From the NCBI RefSeq assembly GCF_964253035.1, contig NZ_CAXUQL020000001.1, forward strand, positions 2,480,001-2,544,000: a stretch of 64,000 nucleotides of DNA, given 5' to 3'. How positions within the stretch are numbered: the first letter of the stretch is position 1; the number at the start of each line of letters is the position of its first letter. The translations under genes and the position numbers were made by a program. This DNA is from Pseudorhodoferax sp032153935. GTDB taxonomy: Bacteria > Pseudomonadota > Gammaproteobacteria > Burkholderiales > Burkholderiaceae_C. Shown here in pieces: positions 17,792 to 25,944 of the stretch. Below the pieces are notes generated by a model that was not told where the DNA came from, did not search any database, and worked only from the letters and a program-made list of their open reading frames with translations.

Positions 17792-19480
17792 ATGGCAAAG
17801 CCCTGGTTGGACAGCTACCCCCCGAACGTGCCGCACGACGTGGATGTGGCGCGCTACCGCTCACTCGCCCAGTTGCTGGAAGAGTCGTTCAAGAAGAATG
17901 CAGCGCAGCCGTTCTCGGTGTGCATGGACTGCTGGATGTCCTACCGTGAGCTCGACGAGGCCTCGGCCGCCGTCGGTGCCTGGCTGCAGGGCTTGGGCTT
18001 GGAGGAGGGCGCACGGGTGGCCATCATGCTGCCCAACATCCCGCAGTTCGCGGTGACCATGGCCGGCGTGCTGCGCGCGGGCTATACCTGCGTGAACGTC
18101 AACCCGCTCTACACGGCGCGTGAGCTGGCGCACCAGCTCAAGGACTCCGGCGCGAGCGCCATCGTGATCCTGGAGAACTTCGCGCACACGCTGGAGAGCG
18201 TGATCGCCGAGACGCCGCTGCGGCATGTGGTCGTGGCCTCGATGGGCGACATGCTGGGCAAGTTCTACGGCCCGTGGGTCACCTTCGCCGTGCGCCACCT
18301 GGCCAAGATGGTGCCGGAGTTCCGGCTGCCGCTGGACAGTGGGCGCACCGCCACATCGTTCCGCACGGTGCTGGCCGAAGGCGGCCGGCGCAGCCTGCGA
18401 CCGGGCCAGGCCACGCTGGACAGCATCGCCTTCCTGCAGTACACGGGCGGCACCACCGGCGTCTCCAAGGGGGCGGTGCTGACGCATGCGAACGTGATCG
18501 CCGGCGTGCTGCAGTCCGAGGCCTGGTTCTCGCCTGCGCTGGCGCGCGTGGGTGATCTGCGCAAGGTCAACAGCATCGCGGCACTGCCGCTGTACCACAT
18601 CTTTGCGCTGACGCTGTGCCTGCTGGCGATCCGGTTGGGCGCGCACCTGACGCTGGTGCCGAATCCGCGCGACATCGGCAAGTTCGTCGACACGCTCAAG
18701 GCCCGGCCGTTCCATCTTCTGCCCGGCGTCAACACCCTGTTCAATGCGCTGTTGCAGCATCCGCAGTTCAAGCACCTGGATTTCTCGCAGCTGTGCGTCA
18801 CGCAGGCTGGCGGCATGGCCGCCTCCGAAGGCACGGCGCGGCAGTGGTTCGAGGTGACGGGCTGTCCCATGATCGAAGGCTGGGGCATGAGCGAGACGGT
18901 GGCCATCGGCACCAACAACCCAGTCACGGCGACGGCCTTCAGTGGCAGCATCGGCCTGCCGCTGCCCGGCATCGACATCGCCATCAAAGACGACGACGGC
19001 CAGTCGCTGGCGCAGGGCGAGCCCGGTGAAATCTGCATCAGCGGCCCGAACGTGATGCGCGGCTACTACCAGCGCCCCGACGAGAGCGCGACCGCCTTCA
19101 CGACCGACGGTTACATGCGCACCGGTGACATCGGCACCATGGACGCGCAGGGCTACTTCCGCATCGTCGACCGCAAGAAGGACATGATCCTGGTCAGCGG
19201 CTTCAATGTCTTTCCGAACGAACTTGAGAATGTCATCTCCTTGTGTCCCGGCGTGGTCGAATGCGCTGCCATCGGCATCCCGGACGAGAAGCAGGGCGAG
19301 GCCATCAAGGTGTTCGTGGTGCGCAGCGACCCTTCGCTGTCGGAAGAAGACGTGTCGCGCCACTGCCAGGACAACCTGACCGGCTACAAGCGGCCCAAGC
19401 ACATCGAGTTCCGCGACGAGCTGCCCAAGAGCAACGTGGGCAAGATCCTGCGGCGTGAGCTGCGTCGCGAAAGGGTCTGA
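17792..19480 (+). CDS. fadD: Long-chain acyl-CoA synthetase
   Basis: 562 residues of the adenylate-forming family, closest in pattern to FadD. It activates fatty acids to acyl-CoA through an acyl-AMP. The ATP-binding P-loop is YTGGTTGVSKGA, followed by EGWGMSET and GYFRIVDRKKDMILVSGFNVFPNELE, with the C-terminal catalytic Lys in LPKSNVGKILRR. I chose ATG 17792 because the AGGAG at 17781-17785 is correctly spaced to it; ATG 17786 is too close. An enoyl-CoA hydratase gene follows 62 bases downstream, forming a beta-oxidation pair. Confidence 0.93.
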   Translation: MAKPWLDSYPPNVPHDVDVARYRSLAQLLEESFKKNAAQPFSVCMDCWMSYRELDEASAAVGAWLQGLGLEEGARVAIMLPNIPQFAVTMAGVLRAGYTCVNVNPLYTARELAHQLKDSGASAIVILENFAHTLESVIAETPLRHVVVASMGDMLGKFYGPWVTFAVRHLAKMVPEFRLPLDSGRTATSFRTVLAEGGRRSLRPGQATLDSIAFLQYTGGTTGVSKGAVLTHANVIAGVLQSEAWFSPALARVGDLRKVNSIAALPLYHIFALTLCLLAIRLGAHLTLVPNPRDIGKFVDTLKARPFHLLPGVNTLFNALLQHPQFKHLDFSQLCVTQAGGMAASEGTARQWFEVTGCPMIEGWGMSETVAIGTNNPVTATAFSGSIGLPLPGIDIAIKDDDGQSLAQGEPGEICISGPNVMRGYYQRPDESATAFTTDGYMRTGDIGTMDAQGYFRIVDRKKDMILVSGFNVFPNELENVISLCPGVVECAAIGIPDEKQGEAIKVFVVRSDPSLSEEDVSRHCQDNLTGYKRPKHIEFRDELPKSNVGKILRRELRRERV

Positions 19481-19542
19481 GAGATGTGGAACTGCTCGGT
19501 ATAGTCGTCGGCGTTTTTGCTGTTCGACACATCGGAGAGACC

Positions 19543-20322
19543 ATGGAGTACGAGACCATCACATTGCGTGTGGAAGCCGGCAAGGTCGGCATCGTCACGC
19601 TGAACCGTCCCAAGCAGCTCAATGCGCTGAACGACCAGCTCATGAACGAGCTTGGCGATGCGCTCAAGAAGCTGGACCAGGACGAGAGCATCGGCTGCAT
19701 CGTGCTGACGGGCAGTGAGAAGGCGTTCGCCGCTGGGGCCGACATCGGCGCCATGGCCAAGTACAGTTTTGCAGACGTCTACAAGGGCGACTACATCACG
19801 CGCAACTGGGAGCAGATCCGTGGCATCCGCAAGCCCGTCATCGCGGCCGTCAGCGGCTTTGCTCTGGGCGGCGGTTGCGAACTCGCGATGATGTGCGACT
19901 TCATCATCGCGGCCGACAACGCCAAGTTCGGCCAGCCGGAGATCAAGCTGGGCGTGATCCCCGGCGCGGGCGGCACGCAGCGCCTGCCGCGCGCGGTCGG
20001 CAAGGCCAAGGCGATGGACATGGCCTTGACGGGCCGCATGATGGACGCCACCGAGGCCGAGCGCTCCGGCCTGGTCAGCCGCGTCGTGCCGCTGGACAAG
20101 CTGCAGGAAGAGGCTTTGGGTGCTGCCTTGTCGATCTGCGACTTCTCGCAGATCGCCGTGATGGCGGCCAAGGAGTCGGTCAACCGCGCCTTCGAAAGCG
20201 GCCTGTCCGACGGCGTGATGTTCGAACGCCGGCTGTTCCACGGCCTGTTCGCTACGGCAGACCAGAAGGAAGGCATGGACGCCTTCATGAACAAGCGCAA
20301 GGCTGGTTTTATCAACAGTTGA
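19543..20322 (+). CDS. Enoyl-CoA hydratase (crotonase family)
   Basis: 259 residues. Hydrates trans-2-enoyl-CoA in beta-oxidation. The oxyanion-hole segments AGADIGAM and SGFALGGGCELAM, and the two catalytic Glu residues in GGGCELAMMCDF and PEIKLGVIPGAGGTQRL, mark a true hydratase, not another crotonase-fold enzyme. The start ATG 19543 is preceded by a GGAGA site. Its TGA (20320-20322) lies within the -35 region of the tRNA-Met promoter. Confidence 0.93.
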   Translation: MEYETITLRVEAGKVGIVTLNRPKQLNALNDQLMNELGDALKKLDQDESIGCIVLTGSEKAFAAGADIGAMAKYSFADVYKGDYITRNWEQIRGIRKPVIAAVSGFALGGGCELAMMCDFIIAADNAKFGQPEIKLGVIPGAGGTQRLPRAVGKAKAMDMALTGRMMDATEAERSGLVSRVVPLDKLQEEALGAALSICDFSQIAVMAAKESVNRAFESGLSDGVMFERRLFHGLFATADQKEGMDAFMNKRKAGFINS

Positions 20323-20348
20323 AGCCAGCGCGAAATTCGCGCTATAAT
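20319..20348 (+). promoter_or_regulatory. Sigma70 promoter of tRNA-Met
   Basis: TTGAAG at 20319-20324 and a consensus TATAAT at 20343-20348 are separated by 18 bases. Transcription would begin just before the tRNA (about 20355). The -35 box overlaps the stop codon of the upstream hydratase gene. Confidence 0.8.
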
Positions 20349-20357
20349 ATGCGGCTT

Positions 20358-20434
20358 GGCGCTTTAGCTCAGTCGGTTAGAGCGATGGAATCATAATCCA
20401 CAGGTCCGCGGTTCGAATCCGTGAAGCGCCACCA
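20358..20434 (+). tRNA. tRNA-Met (CAT), elongator type
   Basis: 77 bases ending in an encoded CCA. The 7-bp acceptor stem GGCGCTT/AAGCGCC pairs perfectly. GCTC/GAGC form the D stem, ATCATAA is the anticodon loop with CAT, and GGTTCGAATCC is the T arm. Position 27-43 of the anticodon stem is an A-C mismatch. The absence of a C1-A72 mismatch excludes initiator tRNA. A lysidine-modified tRNA-Ile with the same anticodon is formally possible, but the overall sequence is closer to elongator Met. Confidence 0.93.
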
Positions 20435-20440
20435 AAATTC

Positions 20441-20475
20441 AAAGCCTCTGGAGTCGATGACTCCAGAGGCTTTTT
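20441..20475 (+). terminator. Rho-independent terminator after tRNA-Met
   Basis: A perfect 15-bp inverted repeat (AAAGCCTCTGGAGTC and its complement) around a three-base loop, ending in five T residues, lies directly after the tRNA. Confidence 0.93.
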
Positions 20476-20548
20476 CGTTGGCGGTACGCGACTGCCGCGA
20501 CATCATCGCCGTGCCTGCGTCAGCAGGGTGCGGCGATGCCCTTCGATG

Positions 20549-20752
20549 CTAGGCGGTTGCCGCTTGGCGGACGGGTTGGATGTCACGCGATTCAACCCAG
20601 TGGCTTCCCGTGCCGTGCGCCTCCAGTGCTTCGGCCAGTCGGTTTTTCAACAGCCACCGGTTCATCAGCGAGCCTTCCATCCACTCGCAGACGAAGCGTT
20701 GGCCCTGGTGCTGCGCCGCTTCGCGCGTACTTGAAATGCGAATTTGTTTCAT
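20549..20752 (-). CDS. Possible small protein (67 aa), unknown
   Basis: 67 residues from ATG 20752. The product is soluble and charged (MKQIRISSTREAAQHQGQRF at the start), with a helical middle and no recognisable domain. It is the best open frame between the tRNA terminator and the next candidate, but it has no strong ribosome site, so it may not be expressed. Confidence 0.35.
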   Translation of the reverse strand: MKQIRISSTREAAQHQGQRFVCEWMEGSLMNRWLLKNRLAEALEAHGTGSHWVESRDIQPVRQAATA

Positions 20753-20842
20753 GGTGCGCGAGGGTAACCATGACGCCGTATTTCTAATGTGACATGCTGC
20801 ACATCTTTTGCATGGCGCATGCGCGCGAGGCGCTGCCGATGG

Positions 20843-21076
20843 TCAGGCCTTGCCGTTGCGTTTGGCGATCACTGCCATCACGGCAACTGCTGCAACCACT
20901 TCCCACATGCCGCCATGGTCGCCGCTGAACGTCGATATGGCCCACGAAGCAGCAACGTCAGGGAGTGCTCGAACCGGCTGAAGGTCGGGATATGCGCCCA
21001 ATGCGCATGCCGCAGAGACGGCAAGCAGCGATGCAATGGCGATCAAGAGGCGTTTCATCAGCTGGATGGAGGTCAT
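20843..21076 (-). CDS. Possible small exported or membrane protein (77 aa)
   Basis: 77 residues from ATG 21076, or 71 from ATG 21058. From the second start the protein opens with MKRLLIAIASLLAVSAACALG, a convincing signal peptide with a possible cleavage or lipid-like Cys. A second hydrophobic stretch (WEVVAAVAVMAVIA) is followed by a basic tail, as in a small membrane-anchored protein. No family is recognised and the ribosome site is weak. The signal-peptide-like pattern is the main reason to keep it. Confidence 0.45.
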   Translation of the reverse strand: MTSIQLMKRLLIAIASLLAVSAACALGAYPDLQPVRALPDVAASWAISTFSGDHGGMWEVVAAVAVMAVIAKRNGKA

Positions 21077-21492
21077 CGTTCAACTCAAGCAAGCAGTGTG
21101 CCACCATTGAGGATCAGATACTTGCCGGCGCTTCTGGGCTATTCGCAGGCAGGCTGTAACGTTGGCCGTCATCAGTCCTTTCCTACATTGCTGAGCGAGG
21201 GGGTCGCCGCGCAGCCTTGGTCCGATTGTCGTTTGTGATTGGCGGCGGTGCCGCACGTCGAGCAACCTCGAAACCAAGCGTGTATTGAGTGTTCTTTGTC
21301 GGATTTTTTTACATAATGACTCCACGCGGCTGCAGTGCGGAAGGTTGCCTGTTGATTTCATTGCAGTCACGCGCATGGCGCGGATGTTGCATCGAAATGC
21401 GTTGGGCCTGGGCGGAAAGAATGCCCAGGTGCACCTGATGCGCGCTTGGCACGCCCGCTGACGACCTGATTACCGAACCGGATTCTTCAAGC
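21077..21492. other. Gene-free stretch
   Basis: No credible gene is seen on either strand. The sequence is visibly poorer in GC than its surroundings and includes a run of seven T (around 21304) followed by ACATAAT. It may hold the promoter of the small ORF at 21493, but no clean pair of promoter boxes is visible. Confidence 0.5.
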
Positions 21493-21672
21493 ATGAGCGA
21501 TCAAACCAGGAGCGACAGTTCGAAGCCCGTACCGCCTGCATCGGCGGCCGTCGAACCCAGGACCCACGTGAACAGCGCGATGACCGTCCCCTATGTGCCG
21601 AGCAAAACGGTGCCGGTTCGGGCTGGAGCCGATGACCACAAACGGCATGCCACCAAGGGCTTGCCGACTTAG
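21493..21672 (+). CDS. Possible small protein (59 aa), unknown
   Basis: 59 residues from ATG 21493 to TAG 21670-21672. The product is hydrophilic and rich in Pro, Ser, Val and charged residues, starting MSDQTRSDSSKP, and is probably disordered and cytoplasmic. The case for it is a clean rho-independent terminator 28 bases after the stop in a region with no other gene for that terminator to serve. No obvious ribosome site precedes the start. No family is recognised. Confidence 0.45.
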   Translation: MSDQTRSDSSKPVPPASAAVEPRTHVNSAMTVPYVPSKTVPVRAGADDHKRHATKGLPT

Positions 21673-21700
21673 GCAGGTTCGCATTCGGCAAACTCCTCCA

Positions 21701-21725
21701 AGCCCCGCGGTAGCGGGGCTTTTTC
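21701..21725 (+). terminator. Rho-independent terminator
   Basis: Perfect 8-bp stem AGCCCCGC/GCGGGGCT with a GGTA loop followed by TTTTC. No recognised gene lies upstream on this strand except the 59-residue ORF, so something here, coding or RNA, is probably transcribed from left to right. Confidence 0.85.
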
Positions 21726-22035
21726 TTGGGTGTCCCTTGTTTGTCGGGCTGACGTTTGCCCATTGCGGTCTGGGACAACCCACGCCGACGGACTGGCAAG
21801 AAGCGGCCAGTTACGCAAAACGCCAGTCGGTCAAATGACGGACTGGCTTCGATCTGGCTGCGTTGGGGAATTTGGTCGTGGACTCTTACGCGGTCCACGT
21901 TTACGGCACTTTCGCATGCAGGACCACTCTGCGTTTTTCGTCGTGAGCGATCTTGTCGACGTGCCGCCGTGAGATTCGGCGTTGCCTGGCCAGGCGGTTC
22001 TCTGATTGGGAAATCAGGGAACTGCGTATTGTAGC
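21726..22035. other. Gene-free stretch
   Basis: No convincing gene. GACGGACTGGC occurs twice (about 21788 and 21838), and a small palindrome GCCTGGCCAGGC lies near 21986. Short open frames here lack ribosome sites and codon character. Confidence 0.4.
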
Positions 22036-23013
22036 TCAGTCTGGCTTGGCCCCAGATGCCTTGACCACCTTGGCCCATTTCGCGGTCTCGCTCTGCATCA
22101 GCGCCATCAGGGCGTCAGGCGTGCCGGGGTTCGGATCCAGGCCCAGGGTGGCCAGTTTCGCCTTCACATCGGGCAGGGCCAGCACGCGCGCGACTTCCTG
22201 GTTGATGCGCAGTTGGATGTCGCGCGGCATGCCCGCCGGCCCCAGCAGGGCGAACCAGGAGGTGGCCTCGAATCCCGGCAAGCCGGCTTCCGCGATCGTC
22301 GGAATGTCCGGCGCGGCGGGTGATCGTTGCGCGCTGGTCACGCCCAACGCCTTGAGCTCGCCGGACTTCACGAGCGGCAGCGCCGACGGCATGTTGTCGA
22401 AGATCATCGCGATGCGTCCGCCCAACAGGTCCGGGATCGCCTGGGCACGGCCCTTGTACGGCACATGCTGCATCTTCACGCCTGCCAGCGTGTTGAACAG
22501 TTCGCCCGACAGGTGGATCGAGGTGCCGCTGCCCGATGAACCGAAGGCCAGCGGCTCGCGTTTGGCCAGTGCCACCAACTCCTGCACGTTGTGGGCCGGC
22601 ACCGCCTTGTTGACGACCAACAGGTTGGGTGTGCTGGCCAGGAAGCTGATCGGCGTGAAGTCCTTGAGGTTGTTGTACGGCATCTTGTCGTACAGCGCTG
22701 CGTTGATGGCGTGTGTGCCCACCGTGCCCAGCACCAGTGTGGCGCCGTCGGGCGGGCTCTTGGCCACCATGTCGGCGCCGATGTTGCCGCCCGCGCCGGG
22801 CTTGTTGTCCACCGTGACGGGCTGGCCCAGCGCACTCCACTTGTCGGCTAGCAGGCGTGCCAGCGTGTCCGGCGCGCCGCCGGGTGGGAAGGTGACGACG
22901 ATGCGGACCGGCTTGCTCGGCCAGGCCGCCGGCTGCGCCGTGGCGGGCAGGCTGCCCGCCACGAGGGCGAGCAGGGCAGTGGACAGCAGCAATCGGCGTG
23001 GGGCGGTCTGCAT
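22036..23013 (-). CDS. Bug/TctC-family periplasmic binding protein
   Basis: 325 residues. The signal peptide (MQTAPRRLLLSTALLALVAG, cleaved near ATAQP) is followed by the Bug-family opening WPSKPVRIVVTFPPGGAPD and the DNKPGAGGNIGADMVAKSPPDGATLV block. These proteins bind small carboxylates, amides or amino acids for tripartite TctABC transporters. No tctA or tctB genes are adjacent, so this is an orphan binding protein, as is common in Burkholderiales. A GGAG site lies ahead of ATG 23013. It is divergent from the amino-acid binding protein at 23208. Confidence 0.9.
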   Translation of the reverse strand: MQTAPRRLLLSTALLALVAGSLPATAQPAAWPSKPVRIVVTFPPGGAPDTLARLLADKWSALGQPVTVDNKPGAGGNIGADMVAKSPPDGATLVLGTVGTHAINAALYDKMPYNNLKDFTPISFLASTPNLLVVNKAVPAHNVQELVALAKREPLAFGSSGSGTSIHLSGELFNTLAGVKMQHVPYKGRAQAIPDLLGGRIAMIFDNMPSALPLVKSGELKALGVTSAQRSPAAPDIPTIAEAGLPGFEATSWFALLGPAGMPRDIQLRINQEVARVLALPDVKAKLATLGLDPNPGTPDALMALMQSETAKWAKVVKASGAKPD

Positions 23014-23207
23014 GGTGGCGGGTCTCCTTGTGTTGTGTGCGAGGCCGCCAGCGTAAGCAAGGCGCGCCGTGCGTGTGAGCGGGTTTTACCGGCCCACTCG
23101 GCGGTGACTTACAGCGCGATCCCGCGCTTGGCCTCAGGCATATCCCTTGCTTCCAAGGCGGGCCGCCTGCCTACACTGCAAACCCCATCCGCTTGCCGAG
23201 GAATCCC

Positions 23208-24092
23208 ATGCCCGCCGTGTCCCGCCTGAGCGCCATCGCCCTGTGCTGTGTCAGCCTGTCTGCCGTCCATGCCGACACCTTGAAGAAGGTGGCCGACAGC
23301 AACAAGATCACCGTGGCATACCGCGAATCCTCGGTGCCGTTCAGCTACCTGGCCGGTTCGACCAAGGCCGTGGGCTTCGCGGTCGATCTGACCGATGCCG
23401 TGGTCGAGGCCGTCAAGAAGAAGCTGAACAAGCCCAACCTGGAGGTCGGCGCCATGGCGGTGACCTCGCAGAACCGCATTCCGTTGCTCACCAACGGCAC
23501 CATCGACCTGGAATGCGGCTCGACCACCAACAACACCGCGCGCGGCAAGGACGTGAGCTTCGCCATCAACCACTTCTACACCGGCACCCGCCTGCTGGCG
23601 AAGAAGTCGTCGGGCATCAAGAACTACGCCGACCTTGCCGGCAAGACCGTGGCCACGACGACCGGCACCACCAACGCCCAGGTCATCCGCAAGTACAACC
23701 AGGACAACAGCATCGGCATGACGGTGGTGCTGGGCAAGGACCACGACGACTCGCTGCTGCTAGTGGAGAGCGACCGCGCCGTCGCCTTTGCGATGGACGA
23801 CATCCTGCTGTTCGGCCTGCGCGCCAACTCCAAGATGTCGGAACAGCTCGAAGTCGTCGGCGATTCGCTGCAGGTCGAGCCCTATGCCTGCATGGTGCGC
23901 AGGGACGACCCTGCCTTCAAGGCGCTGGTCGACGGCGTGTTCTCCGATGCCATGAAGTCGGGCGAGTTCGAGCGGCTGTACAACAAGTGGTTCATGTCGC
24001 CGATCCCGCCGCGCGGCATCAACCTCGGCCTGCCGATGAGCCAGCAGCTGCGCGACAATCTGAAGTCCCTGAGCGACAAGCCCGCGATGTAG
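23208..24092 (+). CDS. GltI-like amino-acid ABC substrate-binding protein (1 of 3)
   Basis: 294 residues: a signal peptide (about residues 1-23) and a class II binding-protein fold of the glutamate/aspartate GltI type. Characteristic blocks are YRESSVPFSYL, VTSQNRIPLLTNGTIDLECGSTTNN and WFMSPIPPRGINLGLPMS. The family imports acidic amino acids with GltJKL, but no permease or ATPase gene is adjacent. ATG 23208 is chosen for its GAGGA site five bases upstream; an in-frame TTG at 23193 lies before that site. It is the first gene of a plus-strand run leading to the kinase. Confidence 0.92.
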   Translation: MPAVSRLSAIALCCVSLSAVHADTLKKVADSNKITVAYRESSVPFSYLAGSTKAVGFAVDLTDAVVEAVKKKLNKPNLEVGAMAVTSQNRIPLLTNGTIDLECGSTTNNTARGKDVSFAINHFYTGTRLLAKKSSGIKNYADLAGKTVATTTGTTNAQVIRKYNQDNSIGMTVVLGKDHDDSLLLVESDRAVAFAMDDILLFGLRANSKMSEQLEVVGDSLQVEPYACMVRRDDPAFKALVDGVFSDAMKSGEFERLYNKWFMSPIPPRGINLGLPMSQQLRDNLKSLSDKPAM

Positions 24093-24129
24093 GTCCGCGT
24101 GCGGCACCGGCGGGGTCTGCAACCCCTTG

Positions 24130-24882
24130 ATGCCTTCCCACCGCCTTTTCTTCTGCATTGCCGTGTTCCTGGCGCTGACAGCGACAGCGCAACCTGCGCC
24201 GGCCACCTTCCACATGGTGCAGCGCATCGACGAGATGCTGGTCGGCGTGGACGCCATCGCGCTCGATGTGGTCGACCGCGACCATGTGGCCGGCACCTAT
24301 TTCCTCGTGCATGCGCAGCGGCCCTCGCCGCTGGTCGGCTACGCCAACTATGTGGTCGATTGCCGCACGCCGCAGCGCATCGCCATTCTCGATTCGGTCA
24401 TGCCGTCGGGCCGGCTCGAGCCCGAGCAGCCCTTCGTCCAGCCACCGCGCCGCAGCGGCCGGACCGACCTCACGCGCCTGGTGTTCGAGCCGGTGCACAC
24501 CATGGACGGCACCGCCCTGGTGGCCCGGTTCAGTTGCGAGGCCAGCGGCGCGCCGGGCCGTGCTGCGCAGATCGCGGCTGAACTCGCGGCGCGCGGCAGC
24601 CCGCCCGACAGCCGCAGCCTGTACTGCCAGATGCAGCCCGATGCCGGGCAGGCGGCGCGCCGTGTGGAGGTGCGCTACAGCGCGGCCGAGAACGCCGTGG
24701 CCGTGAACGGGCAATGGCTCAGTTCGGGTTTCGTCGCCGGCGACGAGGTGGTGTTCGGCGTCGGTGCGCAATGGCGCGTGGACACGCGCAAGCGCCACGC
24801 CCGCCTGCTGCGCGACAACGGCCGCCAGCTGTTCAAGGGCGATTGCGACACGCGGCCTGAATCCATGCCGAGCGGCCGTTGA
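24130..24882 (+). CDS. Unknown periplasmic protein
   Basis: 250 residues from ATG 24130, 37 bases after the first binding-protein gene. The N terminus MPSHRLFFCIAVFLALTATAQPA is a clear signal peptide. The rest looks like a beta-rich domain with four Cys residues (VVDCRTPQ, FSCEAS, LYCQM, KGDCDTR) that could form two disulphides. It is weakly reminiscent of small surface-adhesin-like periplasmic proteins of betaproteobacteria, but I do not assign it. It lies between two amino-acid binding proteins, so it may belong to the same uptake or sensing function. Confidence 0.7.
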   Translation: MPSHRLFFCIAVFLALTATAQPAPATFHMVQRIDEMLVGVDAIALDVVDRDHVAGTYFLVHAQRPSPLVGYANYVVDCRTPQRIAILDSVMPSGRLEPEQPFVQPPRRSGRTDLTRLVFEPVHTMDGTALVARFSCEASGAPGRAAQIAAELAARGSPPDSRSLYCQMQPDAGQAARRVEVRYSAAENAVAVNGQWLSSGFVAGDEVVFGVGAQWRVDTRKRHARLLRDNGRQLFKGDCDTRPESMPSGR

Positions 24883-24889
24883 GCGTGCC

Positions 24890-24938
24890 CGAACGGATTT
24901 CCGTGCACCCCGCCGTCGGCTGGACGGAAAACCGTTCG
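24890..24938. promoter_or_regulatory. Paired activator site (UAS) upstream of second GltI-like gene
   Basis: Two CGG-N4-CCG sites (24894-24903, CGGATTTCCG; 24925-24934, CGGAAAACCG) have centres 31 bp apart and symmetrical outer flanks CGAACGG...CCGTTCG. The pair is centred about 100 bp before the predicted sigma54 start, the usual place for an NtrC-type activator. The same arrangement occurs at 31812-31869 and 32986-33034. Confidence 0.75.
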
Positions 24939-24990
24939 CGCTCGACTGCAGCCGGCCTGCGTGCAAGGGCGCCGCTGCATGCGGCCACGC

Positions 24991-25007
24991 TTGGCACAGT
25001 GCGTGCT
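24991..25007 (+). promoter_or_regulatory. Sigma54 promoter of second GltI-like gene
   Basis: TTGGCACAGTGCGTGCT has GG and GC separated by exactly 10 bases (-24/-12). It differs from the consensus TGGCACG-N4-TTGC at two positions. Transcription would begin near 25017, about 30 bases before the ATG. Confidence 0.75.
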
Positions 25008-25046
25008 GGCACGTGCCCTTTGCCATTGCCTGCCGCGCGCCTGCCC

Positions 25047-25934
25047 ATGCTGCGTTTCCTGTTTCTGTTCGCCACCTTGCTCTGCTGTGCCCACGTGGCG
25101 ACTGCCCAGTCCATCGACACCCTCAAGCGCATCGCCGACACCGGCACCATCAACCTGGGTCACCGCGAATCCTCGGTGCCGTTTTCCTACTACGACAACC
25201 GGCGCCAGGTGGTCGGCTACTCGCACGAGCTGATGCTCAAGGTGCTGGAGGCCCTCAAGACCGAGCTGAACCTGCCTGCGCTCACGCTCAAGCTGGTGCC
25301 GGTCACGCCGCAGAACCGGTTGGCGCTGGTGCAGAACGGCGCGGTCGACATCGAATGCGGCTCGACCACACACAACCGCGAGCGGGCGCGCCAGGTCGCC
25401 TTCTCGGTGTCCATCTTCAAGATCGGCACGCGGCTCATGGCGGCGCGCGATTCCGGCATCCACGACTTTCCCGACCTCGCCGGCAAGCGCGTGGTGGTCA
25501 CGGCCGCGACCACGTCCGAGCGCCTGCTGCGCCTGTTCAACGAGGGCATCGGCCGCAAGTTCAGCATCGTCGTCGCCAAGGACCATGGCGAGTCGTTCGC
25601 GATGCTGGAAGGCGGCCGGGTCGACGCGTTCATGATGGACGATGCGCTGCTGTACGGCGAGCGCGCCAAGGCCCACGAGCCCGAACGCTGGGTGGTCGTG
25701 GGCTCGCCCATGTCCTCTGAGGTCTATGGCTGCATGATGCGCAGCGGCGACCGCGAGCTCAAGCGCATCGTCGATGCCGCGCTCACCCAGCTGATGCAGT
25801 CCGGCGAAGCCATGCGCATCTACGCCAAGTGGTTCGAGCGGCCGATTCCACCGCGCGGCCTGAACCTCAACTGGCCGGCCTCGCCGGACCTGGTCGAGTT
25901 GTACCGCGCGCCGAACGACCAGCCGGTCGACTGA
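25047..25934 (+). CDS. GltI-like amino-acid ABC substrate-binding protein (2 of 3)
   Basis: 295 residues from ATG 25047: signal peptide MLRFLFLFATLLCCAHVATAQ, then the same GltI-type fold as its neighbours (HRESSVPFSYY; VTPQNRLALVQNGAVDIECGSTTHN; WFERPIPPRGLNLNWP). It is the first gene after the paired activator site and sigma54 promoter. It is followed after 10 bases by the sensor kinase gene, so the kinase is probably expressed from the same promoter. It may serve an unlinked permease or act as a periplasmic sensing partner of the kinase; the second idea is inference from gene order. Confidence 0.92.
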   Translation: MLRFLFLFATLLCCAHVATAQSIDTLKRIADTGTINLGHRESSVPFSYYDNRRQVVGYSHELMLKVLEALKTELNLPALTLKLVPVTPQNRLALVQNGAVDIECGSTTHNRERARQVAFSVSIFKIGTRLMAARDSGIHDFPDLAGKRVVVTAATTSERLLRLFNEGIGRKFSIVVAKDHGESFAMLEGGRVDAFMMDDALLYGERAKAHEPERWVVVGSPMSSEVYGCMMRSGDRELKRIVDAALTQLMQSGEAMRIYAKWFERPIPPRGLNLNWPASPDLVELYRAPNDQPVD

Positions 25935-25944
25935 AACGGAGCGC

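Noticed and set aside
20358..22035. Integrated genomic island with duplicated tRNA end
   Set aside because: I looked for a second copy of the tRNA 3' end before the tctC gene and saw none, and there is no integrase gene.
21470..22078. Minus-strand open frame across the orphan terminator
   Set aside because: The product includes the translated terminator hairpin and has no family resemblance; it also overlaps the end of the Bug gene.
23136..23151. AGGCATATCCCTTGCT upstream of the first GltI-like gene as a sigma54 promoter
   Set aside because: Spacing is GG-N10-GC, but the -24 box is poor and no CGG-N4-CCG pair lies upstream. A TTGCTT/TACACT sigma70-like pair overlaps, so the case is not strong enough to list.
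24997..25018. Second sigma54-like promoter (TGGCACGTGCCCTTTGC) overlapping the listed one
   Set aside because: GG and GC are 12 bases apart, not 10, so it should not be recognised.
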